From NCBI GenBank assembly GCA_004557125.1, contig SFET01000059.1, positions 1 through 9,318 on the forward strand: 9,318 bases of DNA. Direction: 5' to 3'. Below the pieces are notes generated by a model. It had not been told where the DNA came from, searched no databases, and worked only from the letters and a program-made list of their open reading frames with translations. The number at the start of each line of letters is the position of its first letter. Position 1 is the stretch's first letter. The position numbers and the translations under genes were made by a program. Positions 1 through 6,413 of the stretch are shown here, piece by piece. The DNA comes from Clostridiales bacterium (lineage in GTDB: Bacteria; Bacillota; Clostridia; Christensenellales; Aristaeellaceae).

Positions 1-480
1 GTCAGCGTGATGCAGAGGATGCTGCAGGAGAAGGCAGAAGTCCTGACCGCCTGTCGCGCGGCGCTGGATGCGGTGCTCGACACCACCGAACTCGACCGGA
101 CTGCAAAGCGGCTGGAGGAACAGGTGCTGGGCATTGCGGAGCGCGTGCGAAAGCTGGTGGAGGAAAACGCTCGGGTGCAGATGAATCAGGAGGAATACCA
201 GCAAAAATACAATGCACTGGCTGAAGATTATGAAAAAGTCAGCGAGAAGCTCCGGAGGATTGCAGTTCAGAAGCAGGATAAGGCGGACCGCAGGCGGAAG
301 ATTGAGATTTTCATCCGAATGCTGGAGCAGCAGGAAGAATGCCTGGATTTTGATCCATACACCTTTGTGGCACTGGTGGATCGGGTCGTTGTAAGGAAAG
401 ATAGGGAGCTGGTATTCTGGTTCAGAAATGGGATGAATTATAGATCGTCCTACCGAGGAAGGGAAATTGCATGGATCTGA
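1..480 (+). CDS. Large serine recombinase, C-terminal part (5' end outside window)
   Basis: The reading frame is open from base 1 (GTC AGC GTG ATG...), so the gene starts to the left and only about 159 C-terminal residues are seen. The GTG and ATG codons at 7 and 10 are probably internal. Most of the visible protein is a long, charged helical segment rich in Glu, Lys, Arg and Gln (roughly bases 20-345), fitting the coiled-coil region of large serine integrases. It ends with a short beta-rich tail of the form F-x-ALVDRVVVRKDRELVFWFRNG, which is characteristic of the C-terminal end of phage and transposon large serine recombinases. The resolvase catalytic domain and zinc ribbon would lie upstream and are not visible. 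Such enzymes integrate and excise phages and conjugative or mobilizable elements. The frame stops 28 bases before the converging ROK gene. Family assignment is by pattern recognition; the element type cannot be told from here. Confidence 0.8.
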   Translation, partial: VSVMQRMLQEKAEVLTACRAALDAVLDTTELDRTAKRLEEQVLGIAERVRKLVEENARVQMNQEEYQQKYNALAEDYEKVSEKLRRIAVQKQDKADRRRKIEIFIRMLEQQEECLDFDPYTFVALVDRVVVRKDRELVFWFRNGMNYRSSYRGREIAWI

Positions 481-508
481 AGGCCCCATTGGACTGGGTG
501 CCGTTCAC

Positions 509-655
509 TTATTCTCCGTCGTCTAGCTCCACGCCAGCCTCATCCAGAAAGGCATGAATGTAGGGCAGGGAGATGCCCACGGTGATGTTGTGGGAGGGCA
601 TCTTGCTGATGCGGATGAAGTCGTGCTCCTCCTCGAAGGGGCAGAGCTGGTGGAT
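509..655 (-). other. Displaced C-terminal reading frame of the ROK gene
   Basis: Read in the shifted frame, the minus strand from 655 encodes 48 residues: IHQLCPFEEEHDFIRISKMP, then a run containing HNITVGISLPYIHAFLDEAG, and a TAA at 509-511. This looks like the genuine ROK tail: a beta strand, a small-residue segment and a final amphipathic helix. The Ser/Thr/Pro-rich tail of the uninterrupted frame does not. Adding one base near 653-660 would join it to the upstream ROK frame and give a 368-residue protein. The joint is tight: only about 13 residues would separate GGHL from the IRIS strand, fewer than I recall for NagC-type ROK proteins, so the lesion may be a longer deletion (length 1 modulo 3) rather than a single lost base. 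An assembly or sequencing error cannot be excluded. Confidence 0.7.
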
Positions 656-1614
656 TCCAGGTGGCCGCCGAGGATGAAGTCCACGTCGTTCATCAGATGC
701 AGTGCGGCGATCAGCTGTCCGAGATTCTTGAGGTAGAGGTTCCAGCGCTTGATGGCGGCCACGTCGCCGGCGCGCATGGTTTCAAAGAATGCGCCCAGCG
801 TCTCCTCGCCCACCAGCGCCTGAAGGGACAACAGGGTGTCCCAGCAGCCGCGCTTGCCGCAGTAGCAGAGCTCGCCACGGGAGCGCACCTGGATGTGCTC
901 GAAGGTGGAATTGTGGCCGTGCTTGCCGATCATGATGTGGCGACCGATGATGATCGCTCCGCCCAGATGGGAGCTCAGCGACAGATAGACGGCGTTTGTC
1001 AGCTCCGGCGAGATCCACAGCTCCGACATGGCCGCGCCCATGGGGTCGTGGACGAAGCGGCAGGGCAGATGAATGTCATTTTCAAACACGTCGATGGTCA
1101 GGCCCGTACAGCCCAGAATCGCGCCGTAGACGATGCTGCGTCCGTCCTCGGAGGCCAGACCCTGCGCAGAGATGCCCACGCCTAAAATGCGCTCCCGGGG
1201 AGCCTGAAGCGCGTCCACAAAGCTGTTGATGGCCTGGCAGATCCTACTATAATAGGTAGGCTCATGGGCAAAGCGCAGCTCCACCACCTCGCGGCGCAGC
1301 TTTTCCCCGTACAGATCCACGGCGATCATCTTCACCCGCGCCCGCAGAATCTCCACGCCGATGGCCACGCGATAGTCCGGCACGATGGAATAGGCGACCG
1401 CCTTGCGCCCGATCTGGTCGGATTCGATCTGCCCGTTTTTGCAGATCAGACCGTCCACCTCCAGCTCCGTCAGATTCGCAGCCACCGTGGGACGCGACAA
1501 GCGGAGTGCATAGAGGATGTCCTGCTGGGAGACCTTGCGCTGCCGATAGATATAATTGTAAATCTGCTGCCGGTTATTGGCCTTGATTTGCCCGGGCGTG
1601 ATGCGTTTGGGCAT
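523..1614 (-). CDS. ROK-family transcriptional regulator, C-terminus frameshifted
   Basis: A 363-residue protein with an N-terminal winged helix-turn-helix (about residues 15-60, including VSQQDILYALRLSRPTVAAN) and a ROK sugar-kinase-like domain (about 80-320). The ROK zinc site is clear: His240 in FEHI, then Cys250, Cys252 and Cys257 in CYCGKRGC. The phosphate-binding and catalytic motifs of true ROK kinases are degraded (GVEILRA in place of the usual DxGxT, HDPMGAA in place of END), as expected for a regulator that binds a sugar without phosphorylating it. The start is supported by an AGGAGG site at 1622-1627 (minus strand), 7 bases from the ATG. After GGHL (residue 319) the sequence becomes Ser/Thr/Pro-rich and unlike ROK; a sensible tail lies in another frame ending at 509. 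It is divergent from the dehydrogenase and transport genes, so it probably represses or activates them in response to their substrate. Whether it still works is uncertain. Confidence 0.85.
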   Translation of the reverse strand: MPKRITPGQIKANNRQQIYNYIYRQRKVSQQDILYALRLSRPTVAANLTELEVDGLICKNGQIESDQIGRKAVAYSIVPDYRVAIGVEILRARVKMIAVDLYGEKLRREVVELRFAHEPTYYSRICQAINSFVDALQAPRERILGVGISAQGLASEDGRSIVYGAILGCTGLTIDVFENDIHLPCRFVHDPMGAAMSELWISPELTNAVYLSLSSHLGGAIIIGRHIMIGKHGHNSTFEHIQVRSRGELCYCGKRGCWDTLLSLQALVGEETLGAFFETMRAGDVAAIKRWNLYLKNLGQLIAALHLMNDVDFILGGHLESTSSAPSRRSTTSSASARCPPTTSPWASPCPTFMPFWMRLAWS

Positions 1615-1658
1615 GGTGCCGCCTCCTGTCGCTTACTTCCTGAAAACATACTTCCTTA

Positions 1659-1687
1659 ATTCTATCAAATGCAACCCGGCCAATCAA
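1659..1687 (-). promoter_or_regulatory. Putative sigma-A promoter of the ROK gene
   Basis: On the minus strand, TTGATT (1682-1687) and TAGAAT (1659-1664) are separated by 17 bases, matching the sigma-A consensus at 4/6 and 5/6 positions. Transcription would start near 1652 and give a leader of about 38 bases that includes the AGGAGG site. The nearest copy of the ATGAAAG repeat (1708-1725) lies about 20 bases upstream of this -35 box, so a bound regulator could influence both divergent promoters. Confidence 0.6.
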
Positions 1688-1707
1688 TCCACAAATTGCG
1701 ATATTTT

Positions 1708-1725
1708 ATGAAAGTGATTTTGTAA
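1708..1725 (+). promoter_or_regulatory. Candidate operator, copy 1 (ATGAAAGNNATTTTNNAA)
   Basis: The 18 bases ATGAAAGTGATTTTGTAA match a second stretch at 1777-1794 at 14 of 18 positions. The only differences are two dinucleotides (TG/CC and GT/AC). Its right part, ATTTTgtAAgAAT, is an imperfect palindrome. This copy sits just upstream of the -35 box of the plus-strand promoter and upstream of the ROK promoter. Assignment as an operator of the ROK protein is inferred from position and repetition. Confidence 0.45.
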
Positions 1726-1736
1726 GAATTGCCATA

Positions 1737-1765
1737 TTGACATCGTTATAATTATTATTTATAAT
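1737..1765 (+). promoter_or_regulatory. Perfect-consensus sigma-A promoter for the dehydrogenase gene
   Basis: TTGACA (1737-1742) and TATAAT (1760-1765) are separated by exactly 17 bases, so all twelve consensus positions and the spacing are ideal. Transcription would start near 1772, leaving a leader of about 70 bases before the ATG at 1844. A promoter this strong generally needs a repressor to be regulated, which fits the adjacent ROK gene and the repeats on either side of the promoter. A second TATAAT at 1747-1752 lies inside the spacer; it has no well-placed -35 box and is probably just AT-rich sequence. Confidence 0.8.
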
Positions 1766-1776
1766 CAATATAGTTA

Positions 1777-1794
1777 ATGAAAGCCATTTTACAA
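1777..1794 (+). promoter_or_regulatory. Candidate operator, copy 2 (ATGAAAGNNATTTTNNAA)
   Basis: ATGAAAGCCATTTTACAA repeats copy 1 (1708-1725) with a centre-to-centre distance of 69 bases. Its right part, ATTTTacAAAAT (1786-1797), is a perfect 5-2-5 palindrome. It begins about five bases after the predicted transcription start, the usual place for a roadblock or clearance repressor site. With copy 1 upstream, the pair brackets the promoter and could support looping. The binding protein is not shown by the sequence; ROK is the natural candidate. Confidence 0.5.
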
Positions 1795-1803
1795 AATAGA
1801 ATT

Positions 1804-1818
1804 ATAAATTAAATTTAT
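1804..1818 (+). promoter_or_regulatory. 15-base AT-only palindrome in the leader
   Basis: ATAAATT-A-AATTTAT is a perfect 7-1-7 inverted repeat made only of A and T, lying 12 bases before the AGGAGG site of the dehydrogenase gene. It could be a further operator. As RNA it would form only a weak hairpin. The surroundings are very AT-rich, so a chance palindrome is possible. Confidence 0.3.
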
Positions 1819-1843
1819 TAAATTGATTTGAGGAGGCGTTGGT

Positions 1844-2620
1844 ATGGGGATCATTGAGCGTATGAGGCTGGACGGCAAGAAGGGCTTCGTCACCGGCGGC
1901 GCCAGAGGCATCGGCAAGTGCACCGCAACGGGCTTTGCGGAGGCTGGCGCGGACGTCGCCATCGTGGATCTCGATTACGAAACGGCGGTCAAGACGGCTG
2001 CGGAAATTTCCGAAGCCACTGGCCGCAAGGTCATCGCCATCAAGTGCGACGTGACCAAGGAGGAGGACGTGCAGCGCATGGTCGACGAGGTCGTCGAGAA
2101 GCTGGGCGGTCTGGACTTCTGCCATGCCAATGCGGGTATCTGCATCAACGCTCCGGCGGATGAGATGACCTATCAGCAGTGGCTCAAGAACATGGACGTG
2201 AACATCAATTCCGTGTTCCTCACCGACACCATCGCAGGCAAGTACATGCTGGCCCACGGCGGCGGCTCCATCATCAACACCGCATCCATGTCCGGCCACA
2301 TCGTGAACGTGCCTCAGCCCCAGTGTGCGTACAATGCCTCCAAGGCTGCGGTCATTCAGCTGACCAAGAGCCTGGCGGTGGAGTGGGCCAAACGCGGCGT
2401 GCGCGTCAACTGCATCAGCCCCGGATACATCGGCACCGAGCTGGTTCTGGCTGCACCGCATCTGCGGGCGCTGATCGATCAGTGGAACGCCATCGCCCCC
2501 ATGGGTAGGCTGGGCAAACCCGAGGAGCTGGAGAGCATCTGCGTGTACCTCGCGGGCGATACCTCCACCTTCACCACCGGTTCCGACTTCATCGTCGACG
2601 GCGCGTTCACCTGCTTCTGA
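1844..2620 (+). CDS. Short-chain dehydrogenase/reductase, mannitol dehydrogenase/sorbose reductase-like
   Basis: A 258-residue classical SDR, the usual length. Visible motifs are the cofactor loop TGGARGIG (17-24), NAG (96-98) and the catalytic residues Ser148 (TASMSG), Tyr163 and Lys167 (YNASK), with Asn120 in the supporting position. Asp42 at the end of the second beta strand favours NAD(H) over NADP(H). The stretches TASMSGHIVNVPQPQ, AYNASKAAVIQLTKSLAVEW and ISPGYIGTEL resemble the SDR subgroup of fungal NADP-mannitol dehydrogenase and L-sorbose reductase, so a polyol/ketose interconversion in the cytoplasm is likely; the exact substrate is unknown. AGGAGG at 1831-1836, 7 bases before the ATG, decides the start over a Met six codons later. 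It has its own consensus promoter and is followed by a 182-base gap, so it may be transcribed partly apart from the transport genes. Ribitol, arabitol or sugar-acid activity are alternatives. Confidence 0.88.
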   Translation: MGIIERMRLDGKKGFVTGGARGIGKCTATGFAEAGADVAIVDLDYETAVKTAAEISEATGRKVIAIKCDVTKEEDVQRMVDEVVEKLGGLDFCHANAGICINAPADEMTYQQWLKNMDVNINSVFLTDTIAGKYMLAHGGGSIINTASMSGHIVNVPQPQCAYNASKAAVIQLTKSLAVEWAKRGVRVNCISPGYIGTELVLAAPHLRALIDQWNAIAPMGRLGKPEELESICVYLAGDTSTFTTGSDFIVDGAFTCF

Positions 2621-2711
2621 TCAATGTAAGTCTCTCCCGGAAGGGCAGGGTCGGAGGCTGGTAGAGCTCTCGCTTGCATCGCGGAAGCCTTTCAAAAAAT
2701 TACATTCATAT

Positions 2712-2785
2712 TGTGAATCATGCGCCCCCGTCGGGCGTATAGAATAAGTGTGAATCATGCGTCCGGAGTGGGCGTATAGAGAATA
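2712..2785 (+). repeat. Two tandem 37-base repeats, each forming a hairpin, in the binding-protein leader
   Basis: The 13 bases TGTGAATCATGCG (2712-2724) recur at 2749-2761, and GGGCGTATAG (2733-2742) recurs at 2770-2779, both offset by 37 bases. Each unit can fold: copy 1 pairs 2720-2727 with 2733-2740 around the loop CCGTC; copy 2 pairs 2757-2764 with 2770-2777 around the loop GGAGT. Both stems have 8 pairs. The C-to-T change in copy 2 (2762) keeps a G-U pair, while the loops differ at most positions. After the stem come AATAAG and AGAATAA. Copy 2 ends three bases before the AAGGAG site of the next gene. No good sigma-A promoter could be fitted: TATAGA sits in each unit without a -35 box at normal spacing. 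It could be a cis-acting RNA or tandem protein-binding sites. Confidence 0.7.
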
Positions 2786-2802
2786 AAAAGGAGAGATCAA
2801 AC

Positions 2803-3828
2803 ATGAAGAAACTCGTTGCACTGATCCTGGCCGTCATTATGCTCATGAGCGTATGCGCGCTCGCTGAGACCAGCACTGGCGAAACCGAAGGCGTTCAGGC
2901 CTCCCCCGAGTTCTATGCCAAGGCTGACCTGTCCGTCCTGTCCGGCAAGAAGCTGGGCATCACCATCCAGTCCCTGCAGAACGCCTACTGGGCCGGCGTT
3001 ATGACCGCCCTGGACACCGTTCTGACCGAGGCAGGCGCTGAGTTCACCATCGTCGCCTGCGACGACTCCTCCGCCACCCAGATCGGCCAGATCGAGAACT
3101 TCATCTCCTCCGGCTGCGATCTGATCATGGTGCATCCCTCCGATGCGGCTGCGGTCGAGGACGTCTGCGCCCAGGCACGCGAGGCTGGCATCAAGGTGAT
3201 GTGCTGGGACGATCCCATGGAGAACACCGACGCCAACTGGATCCTGGACAACACCTATCTGGGAACCGAGATCGGCAAACTGGCCGGCGCCTTCATCAAC
3301 GAGCACTACTCTGAGGACAACAAGGCCGAGGTCATCGTGATCGGCTATCCCCAGACCAAGATCCTGCTCGAGCGCGAAGAGGGCATCATGGCTGGCCTGG
3401 AAGAGATTGCCGCTGGCAAGTACGAAGTCGTCGCCAATCAGGCCGGCATCATCGCTTCCGATGCGCAGACCGCTGTTGAGACCACCCTGCAGGCCCATCC
3501 CAACGCCAAGGTCGTGGCCGGCATCGGCGCCGGCGCCATGATCGGTGCGGACGAAGCTCTGAACATCTACACCAACGGCGAAATCCCCGAGGACATGGGC
3601 GTGTTCACCACCGACGTTACCAAGCAGCAGCTGGAGCAGCTGGAGGATCCCACCTATCCCGCGAAGGGCATCATCGGCTTCGAGGGCTCTGACGTGGATA
3701 CCGCGACCGCTTGCGCTTCCATGTATGCTCTGATCCTGGCTGACAATGTCGGCGCGCAGAACGTGTTCCGCGGCGTGACCCCCATCACCGAGGAGACCGT
3801 TGCCCAGATCATTGCTGGCATGCAGTAA
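2803..3828 (+). CDS. Ribose-type (CUT2) ABC transporter substrate-binding protein
   Basis: A 341-residue secreted protein with a signal peptide: two Lys, a hydrophobic core (LVALILAVIMLM) and a likely signal peptidase I site after ALA at residue 21. The mature part starts properly at about residue 48 (SGKKLGITIQSLQNAYWAGV) and is a type-1 periplasmic-binding fold of the RbsB family (Peripla_BP_4). Recognisable family stretches are the SLQNAYW strand-loop, ISSGCDLIMVHPSDA (102-115) and DDPMENTDANWILDN (136-150), where sugar-contacting Asp and Asn usually lie. AAGGAG at 2788-2793, 9 bases upstream, supports the start. It should capture a monosaccharide or polyol outside the membrane and deliver it to the permease encoded downstream. 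Ligand identity cannot be read from sequence. As the first transporter gene, preceded by a structured leader and followed by a strong hairpin, it may be expressed above the ATPase and permease. Confidence 0.9.
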   Translation: MKKLVALILAVIMLMSVCALAETSTGETEGVQASPEFYAKADLSVLSGKKLGITIQSLQNAYWAGVMTALDTVLTEAGAEFTIVACDDSSATQIGQIENFISSGCDLIMVHPSDAAAVEDVCAQAREAGIKVMCWDDPMENTDANWILDNTYLGTEIGKLAGAFINEHYSEDNKAEVIVIGYPQTKILLEREEGIMAGLEEIAAGKYEVVANQAGIIASDAQTAVETTLQAHPNAKVVAGIGAGAMIGADEALNIYTNGEIPEDMGVFTTDVTKQQLEQLEDPTYPAKGIIGFEGSDVDTATACASMYALILADNVGAQNVFRGVTPITEETVAQIIAGMQ

Positions 3829-3848
3829 TTCACATCAGGGTTTGACCT

Positions 3849-3877
3849 GCGCCCCTTCCCCTCATGGGAGGGGGCGC
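3849..3877 (+). terminator. Strong intercistronic hairpin after the binding-protein gene
   Basis: A 12-pair stem (3849-3860 with 3866-3877, one G-U pair) closes a 5-base loop CTCAT, 20 bases after the stop codon. The following bases, AAATCTATTT, are only moderately T-rich, so it is more likely an mRNA-stabilising or partially terminating structure than a full terminator. Such structures commonly let the binding protein be made in excess over the rest of an ABC transporter. The downstream genes have no obvious promoter of their own in the 92-base gap, which argues for read-through. Confidence 0.65.
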
Positions 3878-3904
3878 AAATCTATTTACCTCTCGTATTC
3901 TTCC

Positions 3905-3913
3905 AAAAGGAGG
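3905..3913 (+). promoter_or_regulatory. Ribosome binding site that fixes the ATPase start
   Basis: AAAAGGAGG lies 7 bases before the ATG at 3921. An upstream in-frame ATG at 3864 lies in the loop and stem of the hairpin, has no ribosome site and would add 19 residues unlike this family, so 3921 is preferred. Confidence 0.85.
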
Positions 3914-3920
3914 CTGCGCA

Positions 3921-5417
3921 ATGAGCGAAGATTTTGTTCTTGAATTAGAGCACATCCGAAAGGAGTACCCCGGCGTGGTGGCGCTGAACGACGTAACGCT
4001 CCAGCTGCGCCGGGGCGAAATCCTGGGCCTGATCGGAGAAAACGGCGCCGGAAAATCCACCCTCATCAAATGCTGCTCCGGCGCAGTGGTGCCCACCTCG
4101 GGCAAAATCAAGATCAACGGCAAGGTTTTCGACCACATGACCCCCCAGCTGGCGGCCGAAAACGGAATTGCCATCATCTACCAGGAGTTCAACAACGTCA
4201 AGGAGCTGTCTGCGGCGGAAAACATGTTCCTGGGTCGGCCCATCCGCAAGGGCATCACCATCGATAAAAAGGCGATGGAGGCCGAGGCTGCCAAGGCCTT
4301 CGAGCAGCTGCGCATCAAAATCAACCCCAGGGAGCTTGTGAAAAACCTGTCTGTGGGCTATCAGCAGATGATTGAAATTGCGAAGGCCATACAGCAGAAC
4401 GCCCAGGTGCTGATTATGGACGAGCCCTCCGCCCCGCTGACGAACAACGAGGTCGAGAGCATGTTCAAGGTTGTGGAGCTGCTCAAGGAGCGCGGCGTCT
4501 CCATCATCTACATCTCCCATCGCCTGGAGGAAATCTTCCGCCTGACCGACCGCATCGAGGTCATCCGCGACGGCGAATATGTGGATACCCTGATTACGCC
4601 CGAGGCCACCGTGGATCAGCTGATCCGCATGATGGTGGGCCGCGAGATGACCCAGAAGTACCCCGAGCGCAAGCCCTGCGTGGACAAGAGCAAGGTGGTG
4701 CTGGAGCTGAAGAACGTCTGCGGCAACGGCGACAAGGACATGAGCCTCAAGATTCATGCGGGCGAGGTGCTGGGTCTGGGCGGCCTGGTGGGCGCGGGGC
4801 GCACCGAGCTTGCACAGGTCATCTTCGGCGCAAAGGCCAAGGAGTCCGGCACAATTCTGTTAAACGGCAAGGAGATCAACCCCAAATCCCCCCGGGAGGC
4901 CATCGACCTGGGCATCGCCCTGGTGCCCGAGGACAGAAAGCGCCACGGCGCGCTGCTCGGCATCTCCATCAAAAACAACATCAACATGCCGATCTATGAG
5001 CACATCTCCAAGGCCAGCGTGATCGATCGCGGCACGGAGAAGAAGACGGCGGAGAAATTCAAGGATGAGATTCAGATCAAGTGCCCCTCCATCAACCAAC
5101 TGGTCAAGAACCTCTCCGGCGGCAATCAGCAGAAGGTCATTCTTGGCAAGTGGCTGGCGGCGGATTCCCAGCTGATTATCTTTGATGAGCCCACCCGCGG
5201 CATCGACGTCGGCGCAAAGTACGAGATCTACAAGCTGATCAACGCTCTGGTGGAGGAAGGACGCTCCGTGCTGATGATCTCCTCGGAAATGGAAGAGCTG
5301 ATTGGCATGTCAGATCGCATCATCGTGCTTGCCGAGCACAGGATGACGGGCGAGCTGGATAAGAAGGATTTTGATGCGGACGCAATCTTGGCGCTCGCCT
5401 CTGCGGTCGCAGATTAA
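3921..5417 (+). CDS. Ribose-type ABC transporter ATPase, two fused nucleotide-binding domains
   Basis: A 498-residue RbsA/XylG-type protein, the usual length for the double ATPase of CUT2 sugar importers. Domain 1 (about 5-240) has Walker A GENGAGKST (39-47), a signature LSVGYQQ (143-149), Walker B VLIMDEPS (163-170) and the switch His200. Domain 2 (about 258-490) has a degenerate Walker A, GLVGAGRTE (288-296), in which Arg294 takes the place of the usual Lys, a canonical signature LSGGNQQ (398-404), Walker B LIIFDEPT (418-425), and Ser454-Ser455 where a His is expected. This asymmetry, with one good and one degenerate site, is normal for the family. It powers import through the permease encoded next, whose ribosome site overlaps this gene's stop codon (5415-5417), indicating one operon. 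The sugar carried is not revealed by the ATPase. Confidence 0.95.
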   Translation: MSEDFVLELEHIRKEYPGVVALNDVTLQLRRGEILGLIGENGAGKSTLIKCCSGAVVPTSGKIKINGKVFDHMTPQLAAENGIAIIYQEFNNVKELSAAENMFLGRPIRKGITIDKKAMEAEAAKAFEQLRIKINPRELVKNLSVGYQQMIEIAKAIQQNAQVLIMDEPSAPLTNNEVESMFKVVELLKERGVSIIYISHRLEEIFRLTDRIEVIRDGEYVDTLITPEATVDQLIRMMVGREMTQKYPERKPCVDKSKVVLELKNVCGNGDKDMSLKIHAGEVLGLGGLVGAGRTELAQVIFGAKAKESGTILLNGKEINPKSPREAIDLGIALVPEDRKRHGALLGISIKNNINMPIYEHISKASVIDRGTEKKTAEKFKDEIQIKCPSINQLVKNLSGGNQQKVILGKWLAADSQLIIFDEPTRGIDVGAKYEIYKLINALVEEGRSVLMISSEMEELIGMSDRIIVLAEHRMTGELDKKDFDADAILALASAVAD

Positions 5418-5432
5418 AGGAGGGTAACTGAT

Positions 5433-6398
5433 ATGGAGAAGAAGGTAAATGTAAAGAATCTCATCAAGACGAATGCAATCTGGCTGGTATTCATCGTAGA
5501 GGTGCTGATCTTTGCCATATTCAGCAAGGGTAAGTTCATATCTGGCAGCAACATCGTCAACATCTTGCGCCAGATTTCCTATTACGGCATTGCCTCAGTC
5601 GGTATGACCTTCGTCATCCTGATCGCAGGCATCGACCTTTCCATCGGTTCGATCATCACCCTGGTGAACATGATCTGCGCCTATATGATGGTGAACATGG
5701 GCATCAATATTTGGATCGCGATCCTGGCGTCGCTGATCGTGGCGGTGCTGATCGGCCTGCTGAACGGCTTCATGGTCGCCACTGTGCACATGCCCGCACT
5801 GATCGCAACCTTTGCATCCCAGACCGTGTTTGAGGGTCTCGCGTTCCTGCTGACCAACGGTCGCCCGGTTTCCGGCTTCACCAAGACCTATCCCGCCATC
5901 AACTTCTTCGCCAGATGGACCCTCGGCCCGATTCCGTGGTGCGCGATCATCATGGCCATCTGCTTCGCCGTCGGCAGCTTCATCCTCAACCGCTCCTACT
6001 TCGGTCGCTACTTCTACGCCATCGGCGGCAACGAGGAGGCCTCGGAGCTCTCCGGCATCCTGGTTAATAAGATGAAGTACCTGATCTACGCTCTGTCCGG
6101 CTTCTTTGCGGGCCTGGCCGGCATCGTGCTTTTGTCCCGCTCCGGCTCCGCGCAGACCACCGTCGGCAAGGGCCTGGAGTTCGACGTCATCACCTGCGTG
6201 GTGCTGGGCGGCGTGTCCGTCAACGGCGGCGTGGGCCGCATCTCCGGCGTTGTCGCGGGCGTGCTGATCATCGGCAGCCTGACCAACGGCATGATCCTGC
6301 TCAACGTCTCCGAATACATCCAGATGGTCATCAAGGGTCTGGTTCTGGCCGCGGCCGTCGGTCTGGATTGCATGTCCAACAAGCGCAAGACCAACTGA
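5433..6398 (+). CDS. Ribose-type ABC transporter permease
   Basis: A 321-residue, highly hydrophobic membrane protein of the BPD_transp_2 (RbsC/AraH) family, with roughly eight to ten hydrophobic segments starting at IWLVFIVEVLIFAIF (16-30). Family landmarks are GMTFVILIAGIDLSIGSI, the cytoplasmic stretch YAIGGNEEASELSGI thought to contact the ATPase, and the late DVITCVVLGGVSVNGGVG. AAAGGAGG (5416-5423) overlaps the ATPase stop codon and lies 9 bases before the ATG, implying coupled translation. It ends in a basic tail (SNKRKTN). There is only one permease gene, so the channel is presumably a homodimer, as in the ribose system. Substrate is unknown; neighbouring dehydrogenases suggest a polyol, ketose or sugar acid. 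Confidence 0.93.
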   Translation: MEKKVNVKNLIKTNAIWLVFIVEVLIFAIFSKGKFISGSNIVNILRQISYYGIASVGMTFVILIAGIDLSIGSIITLVNMICAYMMVNMGINIWIAILASLIVAVLIGLLNGFMVATVHMPALIATFASQTVFEGLAFLLTNGRPVSGFTKTYPAINFFARWTLGPIPWCAIIMAICFAVGSFILNRSYFGRYFYAIGGNEEASELSGILVNKMKYLIYALSGFFAGLAGIVLLSRSGSAQTTVGKGLEFDVITCVVLGGVSVNGGVGRISGVVAGVLIIGSLTNGMILLNVSEYIQMVIKGLVLAAAVGLDCMSNKRKTN

Positions 6399-6413
6399 TA
6401 AGGAGATTAAACC

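Noticed and set aside
1802..2461. Minus-strand open frame opposite the SDR gene and running into the AT-rich control region
   Set aside because: The opposite strand encodes an unmistakable SDR, and the minus-strand product has no family features.
2621..2711. Possible terminator after the SDR gene
   Set aside because: A GGAGGCT/AGCCTTT pairing can be drawn across a long loop, but it is weak and followed by an A run rather than T, so I would not call it.
2711..2745. Sigma-A promoter using TTGTGA and TATAGA in the first hairpin repeat
   Set aside because: The spacing is 21 bases, well outside the normal range, and no -35 box fits at 16-18 bases.
2803..2866. Possible lipoprotein signal around Cys18 of the binding protein
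   Set aside because: The residues before Cys (MSV) do not fit a lipobox well, and a cleaner signal peptidase I site (ALA) follows at residue 21.
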